Shown: positions 16,621 through 27,800 of the stretch, one piece after another | Layout: every line of letters begins with the position of its first letter | How positions within the stretch are numbered: the stretch's first letter is position 1 | Assembly: GCA_016710645.1 (NCBI GenBank) | Contig: JADJVI010000036.1 | Span: 1 to 34,720, forward strand | DNA length: 34,720 nucleotides | DNA from: Actinomycetales bacterium | GTDB lineage: Bacteria; Actinomycetota; Actinomycetes; Actinomycetales; Dermatophilaceae | Direction: 5' to 3' | The notes under the pieces: model-generated | What the model was told of the DNA's origin: nothing | Database searches by the model: none | What the model saw: the letters and a program-made list of their open reading frames with translations, nothing else | Program-made: the position numbers and the translations under genes

Positions 16621-17685
16621 TCAGCGCTGACGACGCTTGGCGAACCACCGCACTCTGATCCAGCTCAGCACCATGCCGACGACCAAGCACGCACCGACAA
16701 ACGGCACCAGGGCCCGAGTCACCGGGTCGGGGGTGATCCCCATGAGCAGGAAGGCCGACCCACCCACGGCCAAGGACCCGCCCCACGCCGCACCAAGGGG
16801 GTCGCGTCGAGCGAAATCCCGCAGCAGTCCGCGGGTCCGTCCGCGTGCGGCCGTCCGCAGGCGCAGCACCGTCCAGGCCAGCACAGCCAACCCCACCGCT
16901 TCCAGGACCCACAGGGCAGAACGCTCGACGGTCGTCGAGGTCACGGTGAACCTCGACACCAGCCACAGCACAAAGACGACGTAATGAGCACGGAAGACCA
17001 ACTGCCCGAAGACCATCGAGATGTTGGCGAGTGCGACCTGCTGGCGCGGATCGGACACGACGGCACTGGTCAGAGCCGACGCGGCGGCGAAATGCTGGCC
17101 GCGGGCCATGGCAATGCGGCCCAGTTCGTTGTGGGCGATGGCGTTGCCCGGGGCGAGGACCAGGGCTTCGCGAACGTGGTGTTCGGCCTCGGCCAGCTCA
17201 GCCTCCGACGGTTTCGCCCCCTCGGGGAAGAGAGCGTCCGCGAGCGCCAGGTGAGCCGCCGCCGACGCGGGCGCGATCTCGACGGCCCGCCGCGCGGCAG
17301 CCACCGCGGCGGGTCGGTCGCGCGCACTCGTCAACGCCACCGAGAGCTGGATGTGGGTGTCCACCGACCACGGCGACAGCTCCACGGCCTGGCGAGCGCA
17401 CTCCACAGCAGTTCCCGACTCGCGAAGCTGCACCGCGGCATACGAAAGCAGCCGCAGTGGATCGGACGCGCGGGGATGGGCCAGCGCCACCCGCTGCAAC
17501 ACCTCCCGAGCCTCCATCGCCCGACCAGTGTTGAGCAGGCACACGCCCGCGGTGACGCCTGCCCCCAAGTGCTCTGGTTCGGCGGTCAAGACCGGCGTGA
17601 CGACGCGCAGCGCGTCGTCCCACCGACCGAGCTCGTTGAGGGCATCGGCTTTCGCGACGATCGCATGGAAATCGCCCGGCCCCAT
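16621..17685 (-). CDS. TPR protein with C-terminal membrane segments (cassette gene 1)
   Basis: 354 residues. Residues 1-220 are tetratricopeptide-like repeats (AKADALNELGRWDDALRVVTPVL, AGVCLLNTGRAMEAREVLQRVALAHP, CARQAVELSPWSVDTHIQLSVAL, AHNELGRIAMARGQHFAAASAL). Three or four membrane helices follow (AHYVVFVLWLVSRFTV, VLEAVGLAVLAWTVLRL, WGGSLAVGGSAFLLMG, LVPFVGACLVVGMVLSW) and a basic end. The size and layout match the gene at 14162-15232, with low sequence identity by eye. ATG 17685 lies 55 bases downstream of the clpB stop on the same strand, with no clear terminator between, so read-through from clpB is possible. Function unknown. Confidence 0.85.
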   Translation of the reverse strand: MGPGDFHAIVAKADALNELGRWDDALRVVTPVLTAEPEHLGAGVTAGVCLLNTGRAMEAREVLQRVALAHPRASDPLRLLSYAAVQLRESGTAVECARQAVELSPWSVDTHIQLSVALTSARDRPAAVAAARRAVEIAPASAAAHLALADALFPEGAKPSEAELAEAEHHVREALVLAPGNAIAHNELGRIAMARGQHFAAASALTSAVVSDPRQQVALANISMVFGQLVFRAHYVVFVLWLVSRFTVTSTTVERSALWVLEAVGLAVLAWTVLRLRTAARGRTRGLLRDFARRDPLGAAWGGSLAVGGSAFLLMGITPDPVTRALVPFVGACLVVGMVLSWIRVRWFAKRRQR

Positions 17686-17740
17686 AGGGCGAGCCTAGGG
17701 GGCCGGGCGACACATCGAGCCGGAGCCGCGGAGACGACGA

Positions 17741-20362
<2,622 letters not shown>

Positions 20363-20438
20363 GTATGCCGTGTACTCCTGTTCGCCGGAACGCTCGGGCT
20401 GGGTGGGTGGTGAGGTCTCGGGAGAGGCAACCTCGACA

Positions 20439-20463
20439 AAGTTGAGTCTATTCCACTCAACTT
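20439..20463. promoter_or_regulatory. HAIR-like operator (HspR binding site) upstream of clpB
   Basis: AAGTTGAGT, seven bases, ACTCAACTT: a perfect 9-bp inverted repeat. It matches the HAIR consensus CTTGAGT-N7-ACTCAAG in core and spacing, differing at one symmetric position. HspR bound with DnaK represses dnaK and clpB operons in actinomycetes. The surrounding spacer (20363-20573) also serves the divergent lipoprotein gene. Confidence 0.88.
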
Positions 20464-20573
20464 GCCCTCAGAAGGGCCATCCGTGACCCCGCTCACACCC
20501 CCCTCGTTGCGCATCCCGTGGCAGGCGGAGAGAGGAGGCTGGACATGCCCCTCTCCAGCTCGGAGGTCTCCCG

Positions 20574-22874
20574 ATGAGCACGGCACCCCGTCATCCCGCC
20601 CGCTGGTTGGCCACCCTGGCCGCCCTGAGCGTCATCGCCACCGGGTGCACCCCGGGCCAACCGTCCTCGCCGCCGGCGTCCACCGCCGTCATATCTCCAT
20701 CCGGGCCGGTCACCTGGACCGGCACCCCAGACGAGAAGTCCCCGACCTGGTCGGCCAATCTCGACCCCGACTCCGTCTACGGCCTGCACCGCCGGGCAGG
20801 CTTGCCCACGGTCGTCCGGCCGGAGGTCGTGCCGATGGCCGCCGCCGAGACCTCGGCCCTCACCTCGGTCGAGATCGTCAACCGAGCCGAGTGCCTCAGC
20901 GACGCGGCGCAACACCCGATGTGCCGCTTCCAGCTGGTCTTCTCGGCATTGCCGGCCCGCGTGACCGTCGGCGCGGTGCTCAACGCCGGCGTCACCGCAA
21001 GCACGCCGAATGGGCTGCTCGTCAAAGTCACCGAGATCTCCGGCAGCACCGTCAACGCGGTGCAGGCGACCCTGCAGGACGCCCTCGTCCAGGGCGAGTT
21101 CTGGGTCGAGAAGGAACTCAACGCCACCGAGCTGCGCGCGGCGCCGACGCTGGCTGCCGGGGTCACCCTCACGCCGCCATCGACGACGCCCAAGCCGACC
21201 CCCTCCGGCACGCCGGTCACGGCGCATCGCCGGGGGGCGGCGCCTGGGTTCGACGTCATCGGCATCCCCGGCCAGTTGACCCTCGACGCCGAACCGGTAA
21301 GCGGGGTCCACCTCATCGGCAGCCTCGATTTTGGGGCCGGGTGTGGCCTGGACGGCGGGGTCGGCGGCTCCGACGTGGCGTGGGTCGAAGTGAGCTGTAA
21401 GGCCTGGGAGGAGGCATCGCTCGTCGTCACCTCGACCGGAAGTGGGCCACGGCATACCGAGCGGTTCTTCATCGCCGACATCCCGCTGGTCGCGATCCCC
21501 ATCCCCATCGGCCCGATCGTCGTCGTCGTGGTGGTCGACATCCTCATCACGGCCGACATCGACGGGCAGGTGCACGTCAACCTGCGCTACGGCGGGACGG
21601 AACACGCCGAGGTGACCGGCTCGCTGCGCTTCAGCATCGGGCACGGGCTGGACCACGACGGCTCGGTCAAGGTCAGCGCCTGGCCGGAGAACAGCGGTGT
21701 GGCAGCAGATGTCAGCGCGTCAGCCCTGGCCCGCGCGGAACTGCGGTTGTCGGCCTATGGGGTGCTCGGGTTCTACGTCGGCGGCGACGCGAGTCTGGTC
21801 TTCTCCGGCGGGCCGAAGCAGAGCCCACGCTGGCAGCTCAAGGGCAACGCCGGACTGTCCGCCGGCATCTTCCTGGGAATCGTCGGCTTCGAGCTGCGGG
21901 CCGAGATCAGCTATCACCTCAAGGCGCCCTTCCTCATCGCCACCGGCTCGAACGCCAAGCCCACGATCGCCGTGACCTGGCCGAAGGAGGGCGCGACAGT
22001 CACGGCCGGCGGCCTGCTGCCGCCCCCACTGGACGCCACAGCGATGGACGCAGAGGACGGTGCCCTGCCGGTGACCTGGGAGGACAAGACTGACCACACG
22101 ACGGTCACTGGCAACGGGCCACTCCGGCTGCCGCTGACCTCGATCGGCGCACATGTCCTGGAGGTGTCGGCCACCGACTCAGAGGGGGCCCGTACGAGCA
22201 CCACCGCGACCGTCACGGTGGCGGCTCCCAGCCTTGCCGTGACACTCACAGCTCGGGACTCGTCGCTCACCGCGCTCTCGGGCACCGCGAGTATGCCGTC
22301 CGGTTCCGTCGTGTTCGTCGACGCCACGATGCAGACGAGCGCGCTCAACGGTCTGCCGTGCAGCGGGCTGGTGTGGCAGGCGACCGGAGCCACCGTGTCG
22401 ACCGACGGATCGTGTCGCGCGACCGTCACGCTCGGCCAGGTGGGAATCGCGAGAGTGACCGCGACAGCCAAGGACGCATGGGGCACCACTGCGACCGCGT
22501 CCACCGCCGTGACCGTGACCAAGCCACCGTCGACGGTCACCCCGCAGTTCGCCGGGATCGACGCCCGCTCCGGCGCCAGCGTCGTCACACCCGGCACGCG
22601 GCTGATGGGGAGCTCGCAGGTCACCTTGACGTTGACCTATCTCAACCGGGCTGCCGTCGGTCGAGCGGTGACCTACACGTGGACCCGAACCGTCAACGGA
22701 ACCCCGGCACCGCTGACCGGCGGACCGGACGGCGACACCTCCGTGCGGACCTATGCGCCGCCTTCGGCCTGGGGCCACACGGCGACGTTCGCGGTCGCGG
22801 TCACCGATACCCAGAGCGGGGCGGTCCTCACGACCCGCACCCTCACCATCAGGTGGGACTCGCTGCCCCGATAA
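20574..22874 (+). CDS. Large secreted lipoprotein with Ig-like C-terminal repeats
   Basis: 766 residues. The signal sequence ARWLATLAALSVIATGC ends in a lipobox, so the protein is lipid-anchored at the cell surface. Residues about 40-200 are a beta-rich domain followed by a Thr/Pro linker (PPSTTPKPTPSGTP). A central domain (about 220-450) has a strongly hydrophobic strand-like stretch (PLVAIPIPIGPIVVVVVVDILITADIDG) and many alternating strands, LFLG-like. The C-terminal 300 residues hold two or three Ig/PKD-like folds (DATAMDAEDGALPVTW, ATDSEGARTSTTATVTV, AVTDTQSGAVLTT). I do not recognise a named family. An AGGTCTCCCG stretch precedes ATG 20574. It is convergent with the sortase-anchored protein. 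Confidence 0.8.
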   Translation: MSTAPRHPARWLATLAALSVIATGCTPGQPSSPPASTAVISPSGPVTWTGTPDEKSPTWSANLDPDSVYGLHRRAGLPTVVRPEVVPMAAAETSALTSVEIVNRAECLSDAAQHPMCRFQLVFSALPARVTVGAVLNAGVTASTPNGLLVKVTEISGSTVNAVQATLQDALVQGEFWVEKELNATELRAAPTLAAGVTLTPPSTTPKPTPSGTPVTAHRRGAAPGFDVIGIPGQLTLDAEPVSGVHLIGSLDFGAGCGLDGGVGGSDVAWVEVSCKAWEEASLVVTSTGSGPRHTERFFIADIPLVAIPIPIGPIVVVVVVDILITADIDGQVHVNLRYGGTEHAEVTGSLRFSIGHGLDHDGSVKVSAWPENSGVAADVSASALARAELRLSAYGVLGFYVGGDASLVFSGGPKQSPRWQLKGNAGLSAGIFLGIVGFELRAEISYHLKAPFLIATGSNAKPTIAVTWPKEGATVTAGGLLPPPLDATAMDAEDGALPVTWEDKTDHTTVTGNGPLRLPLTSIGAHVLEVSATDSEGARTSTTATVTVAAPSLAVTLTARDSSLTALSGTASMPSGSVVFVDATMQTSALNGLPCSGLVWQATGATVSTDGSCRATVTLGQVGIARVTATAKDAWGTTATASTAVTVTKPPSTVTPQFAGIDARSGASVVTPGTRLMGSSQVTLTLTYLNRAAVGRAVTYTWTRTVNGTPAPLTGGPDGDTSVRTYAPPSAWGHTATFAVAVTDTQSGAVLTTRTLTIRWDSLPR

Positions 22875-22946
22875 GCCTCGCCTCGAGTTCCTGCCCTCCG
22901 AGTCATCTCCCCTTGACCGCCCCCTCACCGGTGCTGCGGTAAGGCC

Positions 22947-22980
22947 GGTGGGGGCCCGGCCACCTGGCCGAGCCCCCACC
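22947..22980. terminator. Bidirectional hairpin between convergent surface-protein genes
   Basis: GGTGGGGGC pairs with GCCCCCACC and the inner CGGCCA pairs with TGGCCG around a two-base loop, with one C/A mismatch. It lies 72 bases after the lipoprotein stop and 14 before the end of the opposite gene. Confidence 0.8.
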
Positions 22981-22994
22981 GTGGAGGGGAGGTG

Positions 22995-25316
22995 TTACGA
23001 CTGAGGTCGGGGCGTCCGAGCGGCGCCGATGCATAGCACGCCGAGGCCGCCGAACAGCACCGCGAGGCGGAGCAATTGGTCACTGTCACTACCGGTGTGC
23101 GCCAGCTGGGGCAGCGGCACCGTCGCGAAGTACGGGTTGTCGTCGGTGACGACCTTGCCGGTCACCGTGCCCGTGCCCGTCACCGTGGCGATGTCGTGAT
23201 GCATGACCCCGGCCGGCACTCCCGTGAGAGTAGCCGTGCACGGGAAGGTCGCGCCCACCGCGAATGGTCCCGCCCACGTCGTTCCGGTGGTCCCGTCGGG
23301 GAAGGTGCAGCTCAGCCCGGAAACGGTGCCGCCGCTCACGACCGCGTCACTGACCGTGACATCGCGCAGCACCTCGGTGCCGGAGTTGGTCACGGTGAAA
23401 GCCAGACCCGTGGAGCCGGTCGGCAGGATGACGGCCTCGGGGGTGCTGTCGGCGTCATGGCCGGCGGCATCCTTCTTGACGATCGTCACGCCCGGCGTCG
23501 GCAACGGTGTCACCGTCGCGTGGTAGGGGTTCTTGTCGGTGACCGTCGTCCCTGAGGTCTGCCCCTTGCCGATCACCGTGGCGGTGTCGACGTGCTCACC
23601 GGCGGCAGCCATGACGCCGGACAGGGTGGCCGTGCAGGTGAAGCTGGCGCCGACCGGGAACGGCCCGGCCCACGTCGTGCCGCTCGTCGGGGCGCCCTGA
23701 ACCGCCTTGTCGAAGGCGCAGCTCAACTCGCTGACCGTGCCATTGGTGGACGCGTCGGTGACAACGACATCGACGAGAGGCTCGGTGCCGTTGTTGGTCA
23801 CCGTGAACACCAGCCCCACCCCGCCCGGCTCATAGCCGAGGGCGACGGCGGTGGCACTCGTGTCGGCCGCGTTGCCGTTGACGTCGTCCTTGACGATCGT
23901 CACGCTCGGCGCCGGCTTCCAGAAGCCGAAGTCGAGAGTGAGGTCGGCTGCACCGTTGATCGACAGGTCGGCCGCCGATGCGACAGACCCGGTCGAGGAG
24001 TCGGTCGCAGGCGTCCCCTGACCGGTGAGCGTCGGGAACAAGCCCGCGAGAGCGGTTGCCGACGCGGCAGAGTCAAGGGTCACCGTGTACGACGAACCGA
24101 CCGGAATAGCCGGAAGATTGGCGAACAGGTACTTCCCGTTGGCGTCGGTCTTGACCGGGAGCACCGGGTTGCCGTCGACATCCACCACGGGCACTCCGCC
24201 AGGCCCGGTGAGCTTGAGGGTCACCCCTGGTATGCCGGCCTCGCCCGCCTCCTGGATGCCGTTGTGGTTGGCGTCCAGCCAGACGTAGTCACCCACAGAC
24301 ACCACGAGGATGCCCTCGCCGGTGCCCCCGCCGGTGGATCGCACGGCGAAGCTGCTCACCGGCGTCGTGTTCAGCATGATCGTGACCGTGCCGCTGTTGT
24401 CATAGCGGGTCTGAGTGGCTGTCGGGTACGAAGCGCCGTAGAGACCCACGCCGTAGCCGACCAGGGCGGAGGTCACCTTGGTGGTGGCCTCGACGCGAGT
24501 CGCCGTGCATGACACCACGGTGAACTCCGAGCCGGCCATATTGCGGATCTCGGTCTTCGTGCCGTCAGCGTTCTGCTGGTAGACGTAGAAGTACGGCACC
24601 CCAGGCTTGTCGCATTCAACGGCTGACCCCGGTCCAGGCGTGTCAACGATCGTCACCGTGGCGCCGACCATGTCGACAGTCAGCGTGCCGCTGAAGATGC
24701 CCCAGACCAGTTGGTCGCGGTCGGGCAAGCCCAGGTCGGTCGGATGTGGCACCCACTTGACCCACTTGCCGGCTCCGGCGTCGGTGTCCACGACCGGGAT
24801 CTCGACTGTGTCGTTGAAGATGATGCTGCCGGAGGTGAAGGTCACCGTCTTGGTGCTGCCCGGTGTCACCTGGCCCCGCGTCCACGCCGACTCGACGAAG
24901 GCGGTGCCCGTGACGCGAGCGTGGTTCTCGACGAAGCTCGTCAGGGTGAAAACCAGCTTGCCATCGACCACTGCCGCGGTCGCCACCGGATTCGGCGGGC
25001 TCTCGCTGTCATAGATCGTGAACGTGAGGGTCGGATCGATCTCCATCGCCGGGTCGAGGGTCAGCGTGAAGAAGTCACCAGCGTGCGACCCTTCCGGAAT
25101 GGCGTACGCGATGTCGACGTGCATGGTGTCCCACACCCCCACCGTGCCTTCACGCACGGAGACGGAGGTGATGACCCCGCTGAGTTCAGCGGCAAAAGCC
25201 TGCTGAATTCCTCCCGTAACAGTGCCAACAATGGCAACAATCGCTATAGCGACAAACCGGACGAAACGTCCCCTAATGCCCCTGCCCACAACCTGCCCCT
25301 TCGTCGGCGTGGGCAT
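22995..25316 (-). CDS. Sortase-anchored surface protein with SdrD B-like and DUF11-like repeats
   Basis: 773 residues. The signal peptide (RFVAIAIVAIVGTVTGGIQQAFA) is followed by two beta domains like the ligand-binding region of Cna/Sdr adhesins (residues about 35-330). Next is an SdrD B-type domain (VGDYVWLDANHNGIQEAGEAGIPGVTLKL, about 345-450). Two homologous DUF11-like repeats of about 100 residues follow (VTIVKDDVNGNAADTS and VTIVKKDAAGHDADSTP). The wall-sorting signal is LAHTG, a hydrophobic helix and a basic tail RTPRPQS, fitting a class E sortase. It should be covalently attached to peptidoglycan and act in adhesion or as a structural protein; the ligand is unknown. No sortase gene is in the window. 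The start is ATG 25316. Confidence 0.9.
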   Translation of the reverse strand: MPTPTKGQVVGRGIRGRFVRFVAIAIVAIVGTVTGGIQQAFAAELSGVITSVSVREGTVGVWDTMHVDIAYAIPEGSHAGDFFTLTLDPAMEIDPTLTFTIYDSESPPNPVATAAVVDGKLVFTLTSFVENHARVTGTAFVESAWTRGQVTPGSTKTVTFTSGSIIFNDTVEIPVVDTDAGAGKWVKWVPHPTDLGLPDRDQLVWGIFSGTLTVDMVGATVTIVDTPGPGSAVECDKPGVPYFYVYQQNADGTKTEIRNMAGSEFTVVSCTATRVEATTKVTSALVGYGVGLYGASYPTATQTRYDNSGTVTIMLNTTPVSSFAVRSTGGGTGEGILVVSVGDYVWLDANHNGIQEAGEAGIPGVTLKLTGPGGVPVVDVDGNPVLPVKTDANGKYLFANLPAIPVGSSYTVTLDSAASATALAGLFPTLTGQGTPATDSSTGSVASAADLSINGAADLTLDFGFWKPAPSVTIVKDDVNGNAADTSATAVALGYEPGGVGLVFTVTNNGTEPLVDVVVTDASTNGTVSELSCAFDKAVQGAPTSGTTWAGPFPVGASFTCTATLSGVMAAAGEHVDTATVIGKGQTSGTTVTDKNPYHATVTPLPTPGVTIVKKDAAGHDADSTPEAVILPTGSTGLAFTVTNSGTEVLRDVTVSDAVVSGGTVSGLSCTFPDGTTGTTWAGPFAVGATFPCTATLTGVPAGVMHHDIATVTGTGTVTGKVVTDDNPYFATVPLPQLAHTGSDSDQLLRLAVLFGGLGVLCIGAARTPRPQS

Positions 25317-25463
25317 GCTGGCGCCGCTCTCAGACGGCCTTTACCCCTCCAGCTCCCCACGCTGTGTCCCCTTACCCCAATATGTGAAGACCGTATCAGA
25401 ACGAGTTCGAGGCGCAACTGCCAGAAGTCACGGCCTGTGGACAACCTGGTTATCGTGGTCGAT

Positions 25464-25979
25464 ATGCGGGTGGAGGCGGTCCGGGGCGACATCACAACCC
25501 AGCGGCTCGATGCCATCGTCAATGCCGCCAATTCCGGCCTGATGGGTGGCGGTGGAGTCGACGGCGCCATTCACGCCGCCGCTGGACCAGCGCTGCTCGC
25601 CGAGTGTCGGGAGGTGCGGCGCACGGCATACCCGGGCGGTTTGCCCGTGGGGTATGCCGTGGCGACCGGCGCGGGGAACCTGCCCGCTCGCTGGGTGATC
25701 CACACCGTCGGGCCGAACTGGCACCGCGGCGAGCGGGACGAGGCCGACCTCGCCGCGTGCTTCGCCAGCAGCTTGGCCGAAGCGGCGCGCGTCGGCGCCC
25801 GCAGTGTCGCCTTCCCCGCCGTGAGCGCAGGGGTCTATGGCTGGGCGGGTGCGACGGTGGCCCGGGTCGCCATCGCGGCGGTGCGCGGGTTCGAGCCGAG
25901 CGACGCCGTCGACCTCGTGCGGTTTGTGCTGTTCAGCGACCGGCTCTACGACGAGTTCGCGGTGGCGCTGCGCGCCTGA
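25464..25979 (+). CDS. Macro-domain protein (O-acetyl-ADP-ribose deacetylase type)
   Basis: 171 residues, one macro domain. RGDITTQRLDAIVNAANSGL with GGGGVDGAIHAAAG forms the ADP-ribose-binding loops, VIHTVGPNW is the central strand, and FPAVSAGVYGWAG is the phosphate loop, as in YmdB-type enzymes that remove ADP-ribose or O-acetyl-ADP-ribose adducts. The ATG 25464 gives the usual N-terminus MRVEAVRGDI. The catalytic-type Asn-Ala-Ala-Asn and Gly-Val-Asp are present. It stands alone, convergent with the CstR-like gene. No ADP-ribosyltransferase or sirtuin gene is nearby, so a linked toxin-antitoxin role is not supported. Confidence 0.93.
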   Translation: MRVEAVRGDITTQRLDAIVNAANSGLMGGGGVDGAIHAAAGPALLAECREVRRTAYPGGLPVGYAVATGAGNLPARWVIHTVGPNWHRGERDEADLAACFASSLAEAARVGARSVAFPAVSAGVYGWAGATVARVAIAAVRGFEPSDAVDLVRFVLFSDRLYDEFAVALRA

Positions 25980-25987
25980 CACCCCGA

Positions 25988-26040
25988 GGTATGCCGTGCC
26001 GACGCAACGATCGCGCTGGGAGGCAACGCGACGGCATACC
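25988..26040. repeat. Inverted pair of GGTATGCCGT / ACGGCATACC in a convergent spacer
   Basis: Perfect 10-bp arms at 25988-25997 and 26031-26040 face each other across 33 bases between the macro-domain and CstR-like stop codons. It may act as a shared terminator; the long loop makes that uncertain. Confidence 0.6.
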
Positions 26041-26054
26041 GCTTGCCACTCGTC

Positions 26055-26333
26055 TCAGGCGAGGGAGATGAACAGCTTCTCCATGAGGGCGGTGTCGACC
26101 TCGTCATCACCGCGTTCGTGGGCCTCGGCAACACACTGCTTGAGTCCCGTCGCGATGATCGAGAAACCAGCCCGGTCCACGGCACGGCGGACGGCCGCCA
26201 ACTGCATGACGATGTCCTGACACTCGCGGCCCTCTTCGATCATCCGCAGCACGCCGCCGATCTGGCCTTGGGCGCGGCGCAGCCGGTTGGCGAGCTTGGT
26301 GAGCTCCTCGGGCGTGAGGTGCACGGTCGTCAT
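26055..26333 (-). CDS. cstR: CsoR/FrmR-family repressor, CstR-like persulfide sensor
   Basis: 92 residues, the family length. The start is ATG 26333 (MTTVHLTPEELTKLANRLRRAQGQIGGVLRMIEEGREC). The all-helical family fold is clear. Copper-sensing CsoR needs Cys-His-Cys. Here the two cysteines are present (REC and KQC), but the His four residues before the second Cys is Gly (ATGLKQCV), so copper binding is unlikely. Two cysteines without the His is the pattern of CstR, which senses sulfane sulfur by di- or trisulfide cross-linking. It is divergent from sqr with a palindromic operator between, which supports this. Formaldehyde-sensing FrmR is less likely because the N-terminal Pro/His set is absent. 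Confidence 0.87.
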   Translation of the reverse strand: MTTVHLTPEELTKLANRLRRAQGQIGGVLRMIEEGRECQDIVMQLAAVRRAVDRAGFSIIATGLKQCVAEAHERGDDEVDTALMEKLFISLA

Positions 26334-26422
26334 GGGCACATCCTTGCATTCCGGGCCCCCGGGCGATGGCAGCGACTGTGCCGTAGGGCACATCCGGTGG
26401 GGACCTTGGCCACGTGGAAGAG

Positions 26423-26440
26423 CATACCCACAGGGGTATG
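26423..26440. promoter_or_regulatory. CsoR/CstR-type operator upstream of sqr
   Basis: CATACCC-ACAG-GGGTATG is a palindrome with the paired C- and G-tracts flanked by AT-ended bases that CsoR-family repressors bind. It lies in the 174-bp divergent spacer, 85 bases before the sqr ATG and 90 before the repressor ATG, so one site could control both. Confidence 0.75.
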
Positions 26441-26507
26441 GTCGAACTAGGGGATTCACAGCACCGCCACTCAGCGCCGGTGCGCCCTGGGAGGAAGCAC
26501 CACAGCC

Positions 26508-27740
26508 ATGCAGACCCTGTTGATCCTCGGTGGCGGCACCGCCGGGACGATGATCGCCAACAAGCTCAGCTCCCGCCTCGCCCGCTCCGACTGGCGGGTG
26601 ATCGTCGTGGACAAGGACGACATCCACGACTACCAGCCGGGCTATCTGTTCATCCCATTCGGCATCAATACGCCTGAGCAGGTGCGGCGTTCGATGCACA
26701 CCTTCCTCGCCGAAGGGGTCGAGCTCGTCATGGGCGAGGTCGACGTCGTCGAGCCCGACGCCAAGCTGGTGCGCTTGGAGGGCGGGCGAGAGATCGGCTA
26801 CGACTACCTCGTCATCGCCACCGGCACCACGCCGCGGCCGGACCAGACCCCCGGCATGCTCGGCGACGAGTGGCACAAGAGCGTCAACGAGTTCTACACC
26901 TTCGAGGGTGCGCTGGCGCTGCGCGATGCGCTGCGGCGCTTCGAGGGCGGGCGCCTGGTCATGCACATCACCGAACTGCCGATCAAGTGCCCGGTGGCCC
27001 CGCTGGAGTTCGTCATGCTCGCCGACGACTACCTGCGCGAGCGCGGACTGCGCGAGCGAACCGAGATCGTCTACGTCACCCCGCTGGACGGCGCCTTCAC
27101 CAAGCCGGTCGCCAGCCGGGAACTCGGCCACCACTTGGAGCAGCGCCATATCCAGGTCGAGCCCGACTTCATGATCGAAAGCGTCGACCAAGAGCGCAAG
27201 GTCATCGTGTCCTACGACGAGCGCGAGGTCGCCTATGACCTGCTCGTCACCGTGCCGCTCAACATGGGGGCCGACTTCGTGGCCCGATCAGGGCTCGGCG
27301 ACGAGCTCAACTACGTGCCGGTCGACAAGCACACCATGCGCAGCACGGCATACGGGACGATCTTTGCGCTCGGCGATGCCGGCAACCTGCCCACCTCCAA
27401 GGCGGGCTCGGTTGCGCACTTCTCGGTGGAGATCTTCGTCGAGAACTTCCTGCAACTGGTCGCCGGCAAGCCGATGACCCACTCCTTCGACGGGCACGCC
27501 AACTGCTTCGTCGAGTCTGGTGGCGGCAAGGCGCTGCTGCTGGACTTCAACTACGACACCGAGCCGCTGACCGGCACCTTCCCGCTGCCCAAGGTCGGCC
27601 CGATGAGCCTGCTCAAGGAGTCGCGCGCCAACCACCTGGGCAAGCTCGCCTTCCGCCACATCTACTGGAACATCCTGCTGCCCGGCCGGCCGATGCCGCT
27701 GCCCGCAGCAATGTCGATGTCGGGGAAGAACGTCGAGTAG
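26508..27740 (+). CDS. sqr: Sulfide:quinone oxidoreductase-like flavoprotein
   Basis: 410 residues. It oxidises sulfide to sulfane sulfur and passes electrons to the quinone pool at the membrane face. The FAD-binding motif LILGGGTAGTMIANKLS is at residues 5-21, the second Rossmann site is YDYLVIATGTTPRPD, and the flavin-binding end is TIFALGDAGNLPTSKAGSVAHF. One redox cysteine is in PIKCPVAPLEF and a second in ANCFVESGGGKALLLDF, matching the two essential SQR cysteines; a third N-terminal one is not evident. The C-terminus (FRHIYWNILLPGRPMPLP) is amphipathic, for membrane contact. ATG 26508 follows GGGAGGA. It is first in the operon with the TusE- and DsrE-like genes. Confidence 0.93.
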   Translation: MQTLLILGGGTAGTMIANKLSSRLARSDWRVIVVDKDDIHDYQPGYLFIPFGINTPEQVRRSMHTFLAEGVELVMGEVDVVEPDAKLVRLEGGREIGYDYLVIATGTTPRPDQTPGMLGDEWHKSVNEFYTFEGALALRDALRRFEGGRLVMHITELPIKCPVAPLEFVMLADDYLRERGLRERTEIVYVTPLDGAFTKPVASRELGHHLEQRHIQVEPDFMIESVDQERKVIVSYDEREVAYDLLVTVPLNMGADFVARSGLGDELNYVPVDKHTMRSTAYGTIFALGDAGNLPTSKAGSVAHFSVEIFVENFLQLVAGKPMTHSFDGHANCFVESGGGKALLLDFNYDTEPLTGTFPLPKVGPMSLLKESRANHLGKLAFRHIYWNILLPGRPMPLPAAMSMSGKNVE

Positions 27741-27800
27741 ACCCTTCACTCCCCACGACACCCCGCACAGCAACCCCGCTCACAAGGAGAACAACGCACC

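Noticed and set aside
25464..26333. Macro domain plus CstR-like gene as a DarTG-like toxin-antitoxin pair
   Set aside because: No ADP-ribosyltransferase is nearby, the neighbour is a metal/persulfide-type repressor, and the two genes are convergent.
26055..26333. Copper-sensing CsoR
   Set aside because: The His ligand four residues before the second Cys is Gly, and the neighbouring genes are for sulfide, not copper export.
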